A stretch of DNA of 64,000 nt from Sulfitobacter sp. (GTDB lineage Bacteria; Pseudomonadota; Alphaproteobacteria; Rhodobacterales; Rhodobacteraceae). Each line of letters begins with the position of its first letter. Position 1 is the stretch's first letter. The stretch covers positions 1 through 64,000 of the forward strand of contig JAQXCD010000002.1 of NCBI GenBank assembly GCA_029252045.1. The letters are read 5' to 3'. The position numbers and the translations under genes were made by a program. The notes under the pieces were generated by a model, which searched no databases, had not been told where the DNA came from, and saw nothing but the letters and a program-made list of their open reading frames with translations. Shown here piece by piece: positions 7,792 through 18,114 of this stretch.

Positions 7792-8709
7792 ATGATGGAT
7801 CTCAACCTTTCCGCCGCTGCCCCTGCCGCCGATTTGATCAAAGACACCACCGAGGCCACGTTTATGGCCGATGTGGTCGAAGCATCGCAGACCACACCCG
7901 TCATTGTGGATTTCTGGGCACCGTGGTGCGGTCCTTGCAAGACGCTGGGACCACAACTGGAAGCGGCGGTTGTCGCAGCCAAGGGCGCTGTGAAAATGGT
8001 GAAGATCAACGTGGATGAGGCGCAGAACATTGCGGGCCAGCTGCAAATCCAGTCGATACCGACGGTCTATGCGTTCTGGCAGGGCCAGCCGGTAGATGGC
8101 TTTCAGGGCGCGGTTCCTCAATCCGAAATCACGGCCTTTGTGGACCGTGTGGTAAAGGCAGCCGGTGGCGAAGCTCCGTCTGATACGCTCAACGATGCTG
8201 TTGCGGCGGCCGAAGAAATGCTGACCGATGGGCAGGCCGAAGATGCTGCGCAGACGTTTGCTGCGATCCTTGGCGAAGACCCGCTGCACGCAGGTGCCTA
8301 CGGCGGCATGGTGCGGGCCCATATCGCGATGGGAGCGCTGGATGAGGCCGAGGGGCTGCTGAATGGCGCGCCGATGGAGATTTCCAAAGCGCCCGAACTG
8401 GAAGCGGCCCACGCCCAGTTGGAACTGGCCCGTCAGGCGGCTGATGCAGGGCCGGTGGCCGAGCTGACGGAGGCGGTAGAGGCTGACGGGCATAACCATC
8501 AGGCACGTTTTGATTTGGCTCAGGCGCTCTATGCGCATGGGGATGCAGAGGGCGCGGTTGCCCAGTTGCTGGACCTGTTCAGACGCGACCGTGAGTGGAA
8601 TGAGGGCGCTGCCAAAACCCAGCTGTTCACCATTTTCGACGCCTTGAAAGCCAACGATCCTGTCGTATTGAATGGCCGCAGAAAATTGAGCTCTATGATA
8701 TTTGCCTGA
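7792..8709 (+). CDS. Thioredoxin-TPR co-chaperone, YbbN/CnoX family
   Basis: 305 residues: an N-terminal thioredoxin domain (about 15-125) with active site WCGPC (C46 and C49), and a C-terminal tetratricopeptide-like half (about 140-305) with repeating Ala/Leu helices (AAEEMLTDGQAEDAAQTF, ALYAHGDAEGAVAQLL). In E. coli the homologue holds oxidised proteins for the chaperone system; the CxxC is complete here, so thiol chemistry is possible. Two adjacent ATG codons could start translation. The upstream gap of 80 bases holds its own probable promoter. Confidence 0.88.
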   Translation: MMDLNLSAAAPAADLIKDTTEATFMADVVEASQTTPVIVDFWAPWCGPCKTLGPQLEAAVVAAKGAVKMVKINVDEAQNIAGQLQIQSIPTVYAFWQGQPVDGFQGAVPQSEITAFVDRVVKAAGGEAPSDTLNDAVAAAEEMLTDGQAEDAAQTFAAILGEDPLHAGAYGGMVRAHIAMGALDEAEGLLNGAPMEISKAPELEAAHAQLELARQAADAGPVAELTEAVEADGHNHQARFDLAQALYAHGDAEGAVAQLLDLFRRDREWNEGAAKTQLFTIFDALKANDPVVLNGRRKLSSMIFA

Positions 8710-8735
8710 GGCGCTTCACGCGCTATCTTAGCGAT

Positions 8736-9380
8736 ATGATCAAAAACATGGACCTCCCTGATACGATCCCGATCTTCCATCTGGGGGGGGCGTTGCTCTT
8801 GCCGCGTTCCCGCTTGCCGTTGCATATATTCGAGCCGCGGTTTTTGCAGATGATCGACGATGCGTTGAAAACGCCCACCCGCCTGATCGGGATGGTGCAG
8901 CCCAATGTCGTGCCCGGCAGGTCCGGTCCCGGCCTTCATACCATTGGCTGTGCCGGCCGGATCACACAGTTTTCCGAGACGGAAGATGGCCGCTATATGA
9001 TCACGCTGGCGGGGATTTCGCGTTACCGTGTTGTGCGTGAGGTCGAAGGCTTTGCACCCTACCGAAAATGCGAAGTGTCGTGGGAAGGATTTGCGCAGGA
9101 TCTGGACAGTGAAGAGACGGACGCGAACTTTAAACGCAAACCGTTCCTCGACGCTCTTGGCCGCTACTTTGATGTGCGCGGCCTGTCGGCGGATTGGGAA
9201 ACTCTCAAAGATGCCGATGACGAGCTGTTGATCAATTCACTGTCGATGATGCTGGATTTTGATGCGGAAGATAAGCAAGCTTTGCTTGAGGCGCCCTCGC
9301 TGAGTACACGGCGGGAAACCTTGATGACGCTGATAGAATATGCGCTGCGTGGCGGCGGTGACGGAGAAATGATGCAATGA
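8736..9380 (+). CDS. LON peptidase substrate-binding-domain protein
   Basis: 214 residues consisting only of the LON N-terminal domain (PUA-like): [36 protein letters not shown], then [17 protein letters not shown]. No ATPase or protease part. Such stand-alone LON domains occur next to ybbN in many Alphaproteobacteria and probably bind unfolded protein or Lon partners, but their job is not established. The next gene starts inside its stop (ATGA), indicating coupling. Confidence 0.88.
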   Translation: MIKNMDLPDTIPIFHLGGALLLPRSRLPLHIFEPRFLQMIDDALKTPTRLIGMVQPNVVPGRSGPGLHTIGCAGRITQFSETEDGRYMITLAGISRYRVVREVEGFAPYRKCEVSWEGFAQDLDSEETDANFKRKPFLDALGRYFDVRGLSADWETLKDADDELLINSLSMMLDFDAEDKQALLEAPSLSTRRETLMTLIEYALRGGGDGEMMQ

Positions 9381-9562
9381 GCGATACTGTCGTCCAGTTT
9401 GACCGCCGTATGTTGGAAGCGTTGATTTGCCCCCGCAGCCAGCAGACCCTTAGCTATGATGCAGAGCGGCAGGAGCTGGTGTCGAAATCTGCGGGTCTTG
9501 CCTATCCCATCCGCAACGGCATCCCCGTGATGCTGATCGACGAGGCGCGCGTATTGGATTAA
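9377..9562 (+). CDS. Trm112-like small zinc-ribbon-type protein
   Basis: 61 residues of the Trm112/UPF0434 family: [16 protein letters not shown], then [23 protein letters not shown]. Only one of the usual Cys pair positions is retained (ICPRS), so zinc binding may be weak or lost. Trm112 proteins activate methyltransferases in eukaryotes and archaea; a bacterial partner is not known from this context. Overlaps the LON-domain gene by four bases and the convergent hydroxylase gene by four bases. Confidence 0.85.
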   Translation: MSDTVVQFDRRMLEALICPRSQQTLSYDAERQELVSKSAGLAYPIRNGIPVMLIDEARVLD

Positions 9563-10785
9563 AGCGGCAGACCACGCATCAGGCGGGGTAATTCACCGTT
9601 TAGTCCTGCTGCTTCGCGGATAAAGGTCCGGCGCAAACCGGGCAGCGCATTGACCACCCCCATACCGATGTCCCGCGCCATGCGGACGAACGCATTATCG
9701 TTTGAGAACATGCGGTTAAACGTGTCCGTCGCCAGCGCAAGGGTGGTGTTGTCGAACCGACGCCACTCTTGATACCGCCCCAGTGCGACGCCCGCGCCAA
9801 AGTCCTCACCACGCCGCTGGGCATCAACAATTACCTCACACAGCGCGGCGATATCACGAAAGCCTGCGTTCAGCCCCTGTCCTGCAATCGGGTGAACCCC
9901 ATGCGCGCTGTCACCCACCAGTGCGATGCGCGGCGCGATCATATCATGGGCCAGCGACAGGCTGAGCGGGTAGGTATACCGCGCGCCTGTCAGGGAAATC
10001 TCACCCAGAAAATCACCGAACCGGGGGCGGAGAACATCCAGATAATCCGCATCATCCAGCTTGTAGATACGGGTGGCATTCTCAGAGCTCTCGGACCAAA
10101 CGATCGAGCTGCGGTTGCCTGTCAGCGGCAAGATGGCCAGCGGACCGGGCGGCATAAAGAACTGGTGTGCGATACCGTTATGGGGCAACGCGTGCGCAAC
10201 AGCGCAAACAAGTGCGGTTTGTCCGTAGCCCCAGCCTGTTCGCTTGATCCCTGCGCGCTGTGCCGTCCCGGAGTTGCGCCCGTCTGCACCCACACACAAG
10301 CGGGCGCGCAGCTGCTTGCCAGAGGCGAGATTAAGGGTGATCCCCGACCCGTCCGCGTCTTGGGCAACCACTTCTGCGCTGTTCATCACGTCGATGTTTT
10401 TATGGGCGCTCACGGCCTCCAACAGCGCGCGGCGCAGGTGGCGGTCCTCAACCATGTGGCCCATCGGGCCTTCTTCGATCTCGGCATGGTCGAAATGCAT
10501 AAAGAACGGTGATGGCCCTTCGCCCGCACGGCCGTCGGTTACCTTAATCTCCAGCATGGGCTGCGCATGTTCCGCAACCGCATCCCACAGGCCGATCCCT
10601 TCCAGCAACCTGACCGATGTCAGCGCCAATGCGTAGGATCGGCCATCAAATCCGTCCTGCGTGCGCGGCGCCTCTGGCTGCGCATCAATGAGGGTGACGT
10701 GCAGGCCGCTGTTGGCTAGCGCAAGTGCGAGGGCGGGGCCGTTCAGGCCGCCGCCGACAATGGCGATATCTGTATCAAAATTCAT
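9559..10785 (-). CDS. UbiH/UbiF/COQ6-family FAD hydroxylase
   Basis: About 408 residues from the ATG at 10785. This start is chosen because the dinucleotide-binding fold begins at once ([19 protein letters not shown]) and a longer frame would collide with the divergent amidase promoter. Other family motifs are present: [10 protein letters not shown] (NAD(P)H/FAD DG motif) and [18 protein letters not shown] (second FAD motif). Class A flavin monooxygenases of this type hydroxylate the ubiquinone ring at the membrane. Which ring position cannot be told from sequence alone. Confidence 0.88.
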   Translation of the reverse strand: MNFDTDIAIVGGGLNGPALALALANSGLHVTLIDAQPEAPRTQDGFDGRSYALALTSVRLLEGIGLWDAVAEHAQPMLEIKVTDGRAGEGPSPFFMHFDHAEIEEGPMGHMVEDRHLRRALLEAVSAHKNIDVMNSAEVVAQDADGSGITLNLASGKQLRARLCVGADGRNSGTAQRAGIKRTGWGYGQTALVCAVAHALPHNGIAHQFFMPPGPLAILPLTGNRSSIVWSESSENATRIYKLDDADYLDVLRPRFGDFLGEISLTGARYTYPLSLSLAHDMIAPRIALVGDSAHGVHPIAGQGLNAGFRDIAALCEVIVDAQRRGEDFGAGVALGRYQEWRRFDNTTLALATDTFNRMFSNDNAFVRMARDIGMGVVNALPGLRRTFIREAAGLNGELPRLMRGLPL

Positions 10786-10869
10786 GGCTCTAGTTATGGC
10801 GGAGCGCGGGGGATTGTCCATGCGCCCAAGCGCCGCTACCGTTAAATCAAACCAGATGGAGAGACGGAA

Positions 10870-12198
10870 ATGCAAAAATGGCTTGGTATGACAGCGGCAG
10901 ACCTTGGCCGCGGTATAGCAACGGGGCAGATTGATCCGGTTGCGCTATGCGACACCTATCTGGCAGCAATAGATGCGCATCCGCTGCGTGACCGGATTTT
11001 TGCACGTGTGACCCACGACCGCGCCCGTGGTGAGGCGCGTGCGGCATCGGCGCGCGCCAAAGCGGGGCAGCGTCGGTCGCCTCTGGATGGTGTACCGATC
11101 AGCTGGAAAGACCTGTTTGACACTGCGGGCATCGGCACCGAAGCGGGCACAAAATTGCTTGCGGGCCGCGTGCCTGAACAGGACGCGCTGGTTTTGCAAA
11201 ATGCCACGGCAGCAGGGCTGGTCTGTCTGGGCAAAGTCCACATGAGCGAGATCGCCTTTTCCGGTTTGGGGTACAACCCTTCTACTGCGACACCGCCTTG
11301 CGTGAATGATGCGGATGCAGTGCCGGGGGGGTCGTCCTCCGGTTCTACCGCGTCAGTTGCGTTTGGGCTGGCGGCTGCCAGCATCGGTTCCGACACAGGC
11401 GGGTCGGTGCGTATTCCGGCAGCTTGGAATGATCTGGTGGGGTTTAAGACCACCCATGGCCGCCTGAGCCTTGAAGGTGTTGTCCCGCTTGCGCTGAAAT
11501 TTGACACCATCGGGCCGCTGTGCCGCTCGGTTGAGGATGCAGCGCTGTTGACTGCGGCACTTGAGGGCAGCAAGGCGCCAGATCTTCGCGGGGCTTCCCT
11601 GAAGGGCAGGCGTTTGGCCATTGTCGAAACTGTGCTGATGGAAGGCTTGCGCGATGCACCCAAAGCGGCATTTGCTCTTGCTGTAGCAAAGTTGGAAGCA
11701 GCGGGCGCCATCATCGAAGTGATCGAGGTTCCGGCAGTCCAGCAAGCGCTTGATGTGTCGGGAATGTTGATAACCTGTGAAGCCTACGGCCTTTGGATGG
11801 ATGTGATCGAGGCAGCTCCTGATAAGATGTATGAAGAGATATTAAGGCGTTTCCGCTTGGGCCGTGATTGTTTGGGTTCTGAATATGTGGCGTCTTGGGC
11901 CAAGCTGGATGTTGCACGGCAGGCATATGATGCGTCTACTGCTGGTTATGATGCTGTTATTTCACCCTCATCCGCTATTATGCCGCCTAATCTGAAACGG
12001 CTGAATACTGACCATAAATATTATGTCTCCGAGAACCTTCTGGCACTGCGCAACACGCGGATCGGGAACCTCTTGGGCCTGTGCGGATTGACGCTTCCTA
12101 CGGGGACGCCAAGCTGCGGTTTGATGCTGCAAGCGGCCCCCGATATGGACAATGCGCTGTTGCGTTTGGGGGCCGCCGCGGAGATCGCGCTGGCCTAA
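10870..12198 (+). CDS. Amidase-signature hydrolase
   Basis: 442 residues of the amidase-signature family. The Ser-cisSer-Lys triad is visible: K80 in PISWKDLFD, S155 in VPGGSSSGST and S179 in SIGSDTGGSVRIPA. It hydrolyses a carboxamide; the substrate cannot be assigned. SD GGAGAGACGG precedes the ATG. It is transcribed away from the UbiH-type gene across an 84-base gap and is followed by a weak terminator and the DapC-like gene. It is not part of a GatCAB locus (no gatB or gatC nearby), so a role in Gln-tRNA synthesis is unlikely. Confidence 0.85.
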   Translation: MQKWLGMTAADLGRGIATGQIDPVALCDTYLAAIDAHPLRDRIFARVTHDRARGEARAASARAKAGQRRSPLDGVPISWKDLFDTAGIGTEAGTKLLAGRVPEQDALVLQNATAAGLVCLGKVHMSEIAFSGLGYNPSTATPPCVNDADAVPGGSSSGSTASVAFGLAAASIGSDTGGSVRIPAAWNDLVGFKTTHGRLSLEGVVPLALKFDTIGPLCRSVEDAALLTAALEGSKAPDLRGASLKGRRLAIVETVLMEGLRDAPKAAFALAVAKLEAAGAIIEVIEVPAVQQALDVSGMLITCEAYGLWMDVIEAAPDKMYEEILRRFRLGRDCLGSEYVASWAKLDVARQAYDASTAGYDAVISPSSAIMPPNLKRLNTDHKYYVSENLLALRNTRIGNLLGLCGLTLPTGTPSCGLMLQAAPDMDNALLRLGAAAEIALA

Positions 12199-12216
12199 GG
12201 GACCAAAAAGCCACAA

Positions 12217-12242
12217 GATGTGCATATACATCGGGTTTTTCC
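12217..12242 (+). terminator. Weak terminator after amidase
   Basis: Short stem GATGT/ACATC with loop GCATAT, followed by GGG and TTTTT. The stem is only five base pairs, so the call is tentative. Confidence 0.4.
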
Positions 12243-12315
12243 TAGACGCCGGACGCCGAATTAAGCTACCTTGGGACAAACGGGGCGATAACGATCCCGA
12301 TCCGAGGCAGTTTTG

Positions 12316-13503
12316 ATGAATTTTCCTGAGCGGTTTTCGAACCTTCCAGCTCATGCGTGGCCACGTCTGCGTGCACTTCTTGATGTGCATGAGGGGGGCG
12401 GCCCGCTGATCCAGATGACCATAGGCGAGCCGAAACATGCGTTTCCGGCTTGGGTTACGGATGTAATCGCCAGGAATGCTGTTGGCTTTAACAGCTATCC
12501 GCCTAATGATGGTTCTCCCGAATTGCGCACTGCCATCGCGGGATGGATCAACCGCCGCTACGGTGTGCCGGTGGATGCGGACACACAAGTGATGGCGCTG
12601 AACGGGACGCGTGAAGGTCTGTACAACGCCGTTGTTGCGCTGTGCCCCGAGACGAAGAACGGCCAGAAGCCTGCCATCCTGATGCCGAACCCGTTTTATC
12701 AGGTTTATATGATTGGCGCGATTTCCGGCGCTTGTGATCCGGTGATGGTCAACGCAACCGAAGCAACGGGGCATCTGCCTGATTTCCATGCCGTAGATGC
12801 CGCCACGCTGGACCGCACGGTTGCTGTCTATATTTGCTCTCCCGCCAACCCGCAGGGCGCGGTGGCGACGCGTGAGTATTGGGAAGCCCTGATCCGCTTG
12901 GCGGATCAGCACGATTTCCGCATTTTCGCGGATGAATGCTATTCCGAGATTTACCGTGATGCGCCGCCCGTAGGGGCGTTGCAGGTCGCGCATGAGATAG
13001 GCGTAGACCTGAACCGCGTGGTGATTTTTCACTCCTTGAGCAAACGCTCCAACCTTCCGGGGCTGCGGTCGGGTTTCTGTGCGTCCGGCGTGGACGCGAT
13101 GCGCGAAATCAAACAGCTGAGAAACTATGCTGGCGCGCCATTGCCGCTGCCGTTGCAGGCTGCTGCCGCCGCCGTCTGGGAAGACGAGGCGCATGTAATC
13201 GAGAACCGCGCGCTTTACGCCGAGAAATTCGAAATCTCAGATCGCATTTTTGGCAACGTCGCGGGTTATATCAGCCCCGAAGCAGGCTTCTTCCTGTGGT
13301 TGCCCGTGGAAGATGACGAAGCCGCCGCAGTCAAGCTGTGGCGTGAGACGGGCGTTAAGGTTTTGCCGGGTGGCTATCTGGCGCAAGACGTGGCCGGTGT
13401 TGAAAACCCGGGCAAGAAATACATTCGGGCGGCCCTCGTGGCCCCGAAAGACGAGACAGAGCGAGGCCTGCAGGCCATCCGTGACTGTCTCTATCCGGTA
13501 TAA
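12316..13503 (+). CDS. PLP aminotransferase, DapC-like (succinyl-DAP type)
   Basis: 395 residues of fold-type I class I/II aminotransferase. PLP lysine is K243 in HSLSKRSNLPGLRSGF, with Asp in FADECYSEIY and the phosphate-binding CSPANPQG. The SKRSNLPG arrangement and the opening MTIGEPKH are typical of N-succinyl-LL-diaminopimelate aminotransferases of Alphaproteobacteria, which make lysine and meso-DAP. ATG at 12316 is preferred over the TTG one codon earlier; SD GAGGCAG upstream. The ftsK start follows 12 bases after its stop, so the two are probably cotranscribed. Confidence 0.82.
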   Translation: MNFPERFSNLPAHAWPRLRALLDVHEGGGPLIQMTIGEPKHAFPAWVTDVIARNAVGFNSYPPNDGSPELRTAIAGWINRRYGVPVDADTQVMALNGTREGLYNAVVALCPETKNGQKPAILMPNPFYQVYMIGAISGACDPVMVNATEATGHLPDFHAVDAATLDRTVAVYICSPANPQGAVATREYWEALIRLADQHDFRIFADECYSEIYRDAPPVGALQVAHEIGVDLNRVVIFHSLSKRSNLPGLRSGFCASGVDAMREIKQLRNYAGAPLPLPLQAAAAAVWEDEAHVIENRALYAEKFEISDRIFGNVAGYISPEAGFFLWLPVEDDEAAAVKLWRETGVKVLPGGYLAQDVAGVENPGKKYIRAALVAPKDETERGLQAIRDCLYPV

Positions 13504-13515
13504 GAGGGACGAGTT

Positions 13516-16500
13516 ATGGCATATCAGACACGGCAGCGCGAACCGCTGATTGACAGCAACACAGCAGAAGCAATTGAAAAACGCGGCAAGGAATTGCTGG
13601 GTGTGGTGCTGCTTGTTCTGGGTGTGATGGCCGCAATGATGATCGGGAGCTACACGCCCGATGATCCGAACTGGATGCTGGCAACAGATGCGCCTGCGCA
13701 AAATTGGCTGGGCCGGATGGGTGCATCCCTTGCCGCACCGCTGTTTATGATTGTGGGCTGGGGTGCTTGGGGGCTGGCGATAGTTCTGCTGGTCTGGGGC
13801 GCGCGTTTCGCGCTGCACCGCGGGGAAGACCGTGCGATGGGCCGTGTTATCTTTGCGCCGATTTCGATGGCGTTGGGGGCAATCTATGCCGCTACGCTAA
13901 CACCAAACGTCGAATGGCTGCAAACCCACAGCTTTGGGTTGGGCGGCCTGTTCGGGGATACGATCATGGGTGTTATCCTGACGATCCTTCCGATAGGATC
14001 GGCCTTCACTGTCAAGTTGATGTCCCTGCTGATGGGGGCTGGAATTTTGGTGTTCGGGGCGTTTGTACTGGGGTTCACCCGTACTGAGCTGACACGCTTC
14101 GCCCGCTTTTTACTAGTGGGGACCATCATGGTCTATGCCACGTTGATGAATGTTCTGGGGCGTGGAGCAAGCGGCGCAGTTGGTGCAGCGCATGTGTTGC
14201 AGGCCAAAAATGCGGACCGCCGTGAACATCGCCGTGCAGAAGCGGCAGAGGCAAATGCCTATGCTGCCGAGCAGGCGCGTGCCGAAGCACAAGTAGCACC
14301 CGCTGCGGCCCGCATCTCGCCGCTGGTTGCATCCCGTGCTGCTCCACAACCTGCTTACGGGACTGAACATTATGGTCAGCCCGCGCCCGCCGTTGAGCCG
14401 AAAGGCAGTATGCTTGGGCGTGTGCCGAGCCTTATCAAACGTCCCGCTGATCCCATGCCCGCGCCGGAATTGGTTGAGACGGACTATGACGACCATTTTG
14501 ATCAGCATTACGATGCCGTTGTTGAGGGGGCGCCCGATTCTGATCGGATCAAAAGCAAGATTTCGGATGTGATCAAAAACCGTGTGCGCTCAACGAATGC
14601 GGTGCATGTACCGGCCACGGCGCCGTTGACCCGAGGGCGCGGTCGCGGTCCTGATCCGTTGGTCCTGAACACAACACGAGCCGAGCCGCCTTTGGTGGCG
14701 CGTACGGTTGCTCCTGCGACCCTGCCGGTAGAGCCATCCCTGACTGGCCGCACTGCATTTGCAGCGACACCTGCGCACACGCCAGTTACCGCCCGCGCAA
14801 TCCCGACGGCCCCGCCCGCACCGGTTTATGCAGATGCGGCTCCGACCGAGAGCTACGATGGGTTGGCAGACACATATGCCGATGACGAAGTGAATATCTT
14901 TGTCGAACCGGACGGGATCGAAGAAGTACAGCCAGCCAGTTTTATGCGCTCTACCCCTGCTCCGCATATCCCTGTGGTCGAGCCGAAGCGGGTTGTCATG
15001 CCGATGACGCGCAAGGCTGTCCCGCAGAGCAAACAAGCCAAGGCCGAGGCACAGCCAGCTTTGTCGTTCGAGGATGCGACGACAGATTTTGAGCTGCCAC
15101 CGCTGAGCCTGTTGGAATCTCCAGAGGATGCCCCGCGCATGCATCTGAGCGATGAAGCGTTGGAAGAAAACGCGCGCATGCTTGAAACAGTGCTGGATGA
15201 CTACGGCGTCAAAGGCGAGATTGTCGCTGTGCGCCCCGGCCCAGTTGTGACCATGTACGAGCTGGAGCCCGCCCCGGGCCTCAAAGCCAGCCGCGTCATC
15301 GGTCTAGCTGATGATATCGCCCGCTCGATGGCGGCCCTCTCGGCGCGTGTTTCTACTGTGCCGGGCCGGAGCGTTATCGGGATCGAACTTCCGAATGAGC
15401 ACCGCGAAAAGGTTGTTCTGCGTGAAATCATTAGCAGTCGTGATTTCGGCGATGGCAACCAGCAACTGCCGCTCGCCTTGGGTAAAGACATCGGCGGCGA
15501 GCCGGTTGTGGCGAACCTTGCCAAGATGCCTCACCTGCTGATCGCGGGTACAACAGGTTCGGGTAAGTCTGTCGCAATCAACACGATGATTCTGTCGCTG
15601 CTCTACAAGCTGACACCGGCTGATTGCCGCATGATCATGATTGACCCCAAGATGCTGGAACTTTCCGTCTATGACGGCATTCCGCACCTGCTGTCCCCCG
15701 TTGTGACGGACCCCAAGAAGGCGTTGGTGGCGCTGAAATGGACCGTGGGCGAGATGGAAGACCGTTATCGCAAGATGTCGAAAATGGGCGTGCGCAACAT
15801 TGAAGGCTATAATGGCCGCGTTAAGGAAGCCCTAGAAAAGGGCGAGATGTTCAGCCGCACCGTCCAGACCGGATTTGATGACGACACAGGCGAGCCGATC
15901 TTCGAGACGGAAGAGAACATGCCCGTCAAGCTGCCCTATATCGTTGTGATTGTGGACGAGATGGCAGACCTGATGATGGTTGCCGGCAAAGAGATTGAGG
16001 CCTGTATCCAGCGTCTGGCGCAGATGGCGCGTGCATCAGGTATCCACCTCATTATGGCCACGCAGCGCCCTTCGGTGGACGTGATCACGGGTACGATCAA
16101 AGCGAACTTCCCGACGCGGATATCCTTTCAGGTGACCAGCAAGATCGACAGCCGCACCATTCTGGGTGAAATGGGCGCCGAGCAGCTGCTGGGCATGGGC
16201 GACATGTTGTATATGGCGGGCGGCACAAAAGTAATTCGCTGTCACGGCCCGTTCGTCAGTGATGAAGAAGTTGAGGAAATCGTCAACCACCTCAAGAAAT
16301 TTGGTGAACCGGATTATGTCTCTGGCGTGGTCGAAGGACCGCCCGAAGGCAAGGAAGCGGACATTGATACGGTGCTGGGCCTGAACACAGGCGGCAACAC
16401 AGATATGGAAGACGCGCTCTATGACACGGCTGTTCAGATCGTGACCAAAGATCGCAAATGCTCCACTTCCTACATCCAACGTAAACTCGCGATTGGCTAT

Positions 16501-16602
16501 AACAAGGCCGCCCGACTGGTCGAGCAGATGGAGGACGAAGGTCTTGTCTCTGCGGCAAACCATGTGGGTAAACGCGAGATACTTGTGCCAGAGCAGGGCT
16601 AA
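13516..16602 (+). CDS. ftsK: DNA translocase FtsK
   Basis: 1028 residues. The N-terminal quarter has four membrane segments (about 30-185). It is followed by a long Pro/Ala/Glu-rich linker (about 220-540) and the RecA-like motor, with Walker A GTTGSGKS near residue 680 and Walker [14 protein letters not shown]. The C-terminal gamma winged helix (about 960-1028) includes [19 protein letters not shown]. It couples chromosome-terminus segregation and XerCD dimer resolution to cell division at the septum. Length and order are normal for Rhodobacteraceae. Confidence 0.97.
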   Translation: MAYQTRQREPLIDSNTAEAIEKRGKELLGVVLLVLGVMAAMMIGSYTPDDPNWMLATDAPAQNWLGRMGASLAAPLFMIVGWGAWGLAIVLLVWGARFALHRGEDRAMGRVIFAPISMALGAIYAATLTPNVEWLQTHSFGLGGLFGDTIMGVILTILPIGSAFTVKLMSLLMGAGILVFGAFVLGFTRTELTRFARFLLVGTIMVYATLMNVLGRGASGAVGAAHVLQAKNADRREHRRAEAAEANAYAAEQARAEAQVAPAAARISPLVASRAAPQPAYGTEHYGQPAPAVEPKGSMLGRVPSLIKRPADPMPAPELVETDYDDHFDQHYDAVVEGAPDSDRIKSKISDVIKNRVRSTNAVHVPATAPLTRGRGRGPDPLVLNTTRAEPPLVARTVAPATLPVEPSLTGRTAFAATPAHTPVTARAIPTAPPAPVYADAAPTESYDGLADTYADDEVNIFVEPDGIEEVQPASFMRSTPAPHIPVVEPKRVVMPMTRKAVPQSKQAKAEAQPALSFEDATTDFELPPLSLLESPEDAPRMHLSDEALEENARMLETVLDDYGVKGEIVAVRPGPVVTMYELEPAPGLKASRVIGLADDIARSMAALSARVSTVPGRSVIGIELPNEHREKVVLREIISSRDFGDGNQQLPLALGKDIGGEPVVANLAKMPHLLIAGTTGSGKSVAINTMILSLLYKLTPADCRMIMIDPKMLELSVYDGIPHLLSPVVTDPKKALVALKWTVGEMEDRYRKMSKMGVRNIEGYNGRVKEALEKGEMFSRTVQTGFDDDTGEPIFETEENMPVKLPYIVVIVDEMADLMMVAGKEIEACIQRLAQMARASGIHLIMATQRPSVDVITGTIKANFPTRISFQVTSKIDSRTILGEMGAEQLLGMGDMLYMAGGTKVIRCHGPFVSDEEVEEIVNHLKKFGEPDYVSGVVEGPPEGKEADIDTVLGLNTGGNTDMEDALYDTAVQIVTKDRKCSTSYIQRKLAIGYNKAARLVEQMEDEGLVSAANHVGKREILVPEQG

Positions 16603-16799
16603 CCTCCCCCGCTGGCATCCTCGTGAAGATGGCTCCCCTGCTCAGAGGGGGCCCATCTTTGTTTCCGGGGTGGCGCATTGCCGCCGATTTGGGGGGAAAC
16701 CACAGAACCTTTGTGCAAACCACGCTGTTGATATCGCATATCAATGCGGCTGGGCCTATGTTGGGTGCAAAGCAGTATCCACCATGACAGGACCCTAAC

Positions 16800-17402
16800 A
16801 TGAGATTCTTGAAAACCATCGTTCTCGGCGCAGCCCTCGCTGTTGCGGGCAATGCCGCGCTGGCTGACAAGCTCCCACTTGCAAGCATCAGCAGCTATCT
16901 GAACGATCTGACGACAGCCAAAGGCGCGTTCACGCAGATCAACGGTGACGGTACGATTTCAACGGGTACAATCTATATCAAACGTCCGGGTCGCGTGCGG
17001 TTCGAGTATAATGCGCCTGATACGGGGTTGGTTATTGCGGGCTCCAATACGGTTGTGATCTTTGATACCAAGTCGAACCAACCGCCGGAGACCTATCCGC
17101 TGGCCCGCACGCCGCTGTCGATTATTCTGGCGCGTGACGTTAACCTTGGACAGGCAAAGATGGTCACTGGCCACGCTTATGACGGCACAGCCACAACGGT
17201 GACGGCACAGGACCCTGAAAATCCGCAGTACGGCAACATCCAGATGAAGTTCACGGGCCCCAAGCCTGAACTGCGCCAGTGGATCATCAACGATGGTAAC
17301 GGGGGACAGACAACTGTTGTGTTGGGGGAGCTGCAGAAAGGCGGCAACCTGCCAAACAAATTGTTTGATGTGGGCAGCCCGGGCAAGGCGCCCAGCCGTT
17401 AG
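16800..17402 (+). CDS. lolA: Outer-membrane lipoprotein carrier LolA
   Basis: 200 residues with a signal peptide cleaved after about residue 22 (VAGNAALA-DKLPLA). The mature part has the LolA beta-half-barrel pattern (AKGAFTQINGDGTISTGTIY, RPGRVRFEYNAP, NQPPETYPLARTPLSIIL). LolA carries lipoproteins across the periplasm from LolCDE to the outer membrane. The adjacent ftsK gene is a conserved neighbour in this family of bacteria. SD AGGA precedes the ATG. The 197-base gap after ftsK contains an imperfect hairpin (about 16627-16660) that may end the ftsK transcript. Confidence 0.93.
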   Translation: MRFLKTIVLGAALAVAGNAALADKLPLASISSYLNDLTTAKGAFTQINGDGTISTGTIYIKRPGRVRFEYNAPDTGLVIAGSNTVVIFDTKSNQPPETYPLARTPLSIILARDVNLGQAKMVTGHAYDGTATTVTAQDPENPQYGNIQMKFTGPKPELRQWIINDGNGGQTTVVLGELQKGGNLPNKLFDVGSPGKAPSR

Positions 17403-17404
17403 AT

Positions 17405-17447
17405 ACATAAAGAGGGCGCGCCAAAATCTGGCGCCCCCTCTTTATGT
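17405..17447. terminator. Bidirectional terminator
   Basis: Nineteen-base arms (17405-17423 and 17429-17447) with one internal mismatch around the loop AAATC. The core is AGAGGGCGCGCCA against TGGCGCCCCCTCT. The arm ends supply T-runs on both strands. It separates the convergent lolA and lipoprotein genes. Confidence 0.9.
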
Positions 17448-17453
17448 CAGGTG

Positions 17454-18038
17454 TTAGCGTAGCCGACAGCCCGCGATCTGCTCTCGGTACATGACCGAAC
17501 GGTCCTCGACCTTGACCGCGACGGCAACAAGCCATGGCTTGGCGTTATAGCTGGCACGGCTAAAGCCTGTATGGCCTTCGTGATAGGCCAGATACTGGTT
17601 GCGCGCATCGGTCAGGGCGATGCCGTTCCGCTCACGGCTGATGTTCATATACCAGCCCATAAAGTCTGTTGCGTCCTTGATTTTGTCACGCTTTGCGCCG
17701 AATCCGCCTTCGGCGGCAAGGTATTCATCCCAGGTCGCATCCAGCGCCTGACCATAGCCGAATGCACTGGACTGGCGGCCCATCGGGATGACCCCCAGCA
17801 CATAGCGGAAGGGGGTGCGGGCGTCGCCGACGAATTTGCTCTCTTGATGGATGGTCGCCATCTGGACGTGAACGGGAATGCCCCATTTACGCTCGGTCGC
17901 CTTGAAGGCCTTGTGATAGTCGGGGCGCTGTTTGAGAATCGAACACGCATTGTCCAGTTCCCGCGGCGGGGTCGTGGAGGAGCCGCCACAGCTGGCCAAC
18001 AGTAGCACGATAATCATAGCGCGAAGGGGTGTTTTCAT
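17454..18038 (-). CDS. Lipoprotein with lysozyme-like (SLT) fold
   Basis: 194 residues. Type II signal peptide with lipobox LLASC (Cys 17), so it is lipid-anchored. The mature part matches soluble-lytic-transglycosylase-like domains: IHQESKFVGDA with the catalytic Glu, then SSAFGYGQALDATWDEY and the late YLAYHEGHTGF. Expected role: cleavage of peptidoglycan glycan strands during growth or division. It faces lolA across a bidirectional terminator. Confidence 0.82.
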   Translation of the reverse strand: MKTPLRAMIIVLLLASCGGSSTTPPRELDNACSILKQRPDYHKAFKATERKWGIPVHVQMATIHQESKFVGDARTPFRYVLGVIPMGRQSSAFGYGQALDATWDEYLAAEGGFGAKRDKIKDATDFMGWYMNISRERNGIALTDARNQYLAYHEGHTGFSRASYNAKPWLVAVAVKVEDRSVMYREQIAGCRLR

Positions 18039-18114
18039 CTGCCTCTCGCCTCAAGTTTGTTTTTTATATTTTGTGATAGCATAGCCTAACTGCACGAAGT
18101 TTTACAGTGAAAAC

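Noticed and set aside
11968-13194. 408-codon minus-strand frame
   Set aside because: Antisense to the amidase end and DapC-like gene; Arg/His-rich composition without domains.
16603-16799. Possible small gene between ftsK and lolA
   Set aside because: Only chance frames; the stretch is better explained by an ftsK 3' hairpin and the lolA promoter.
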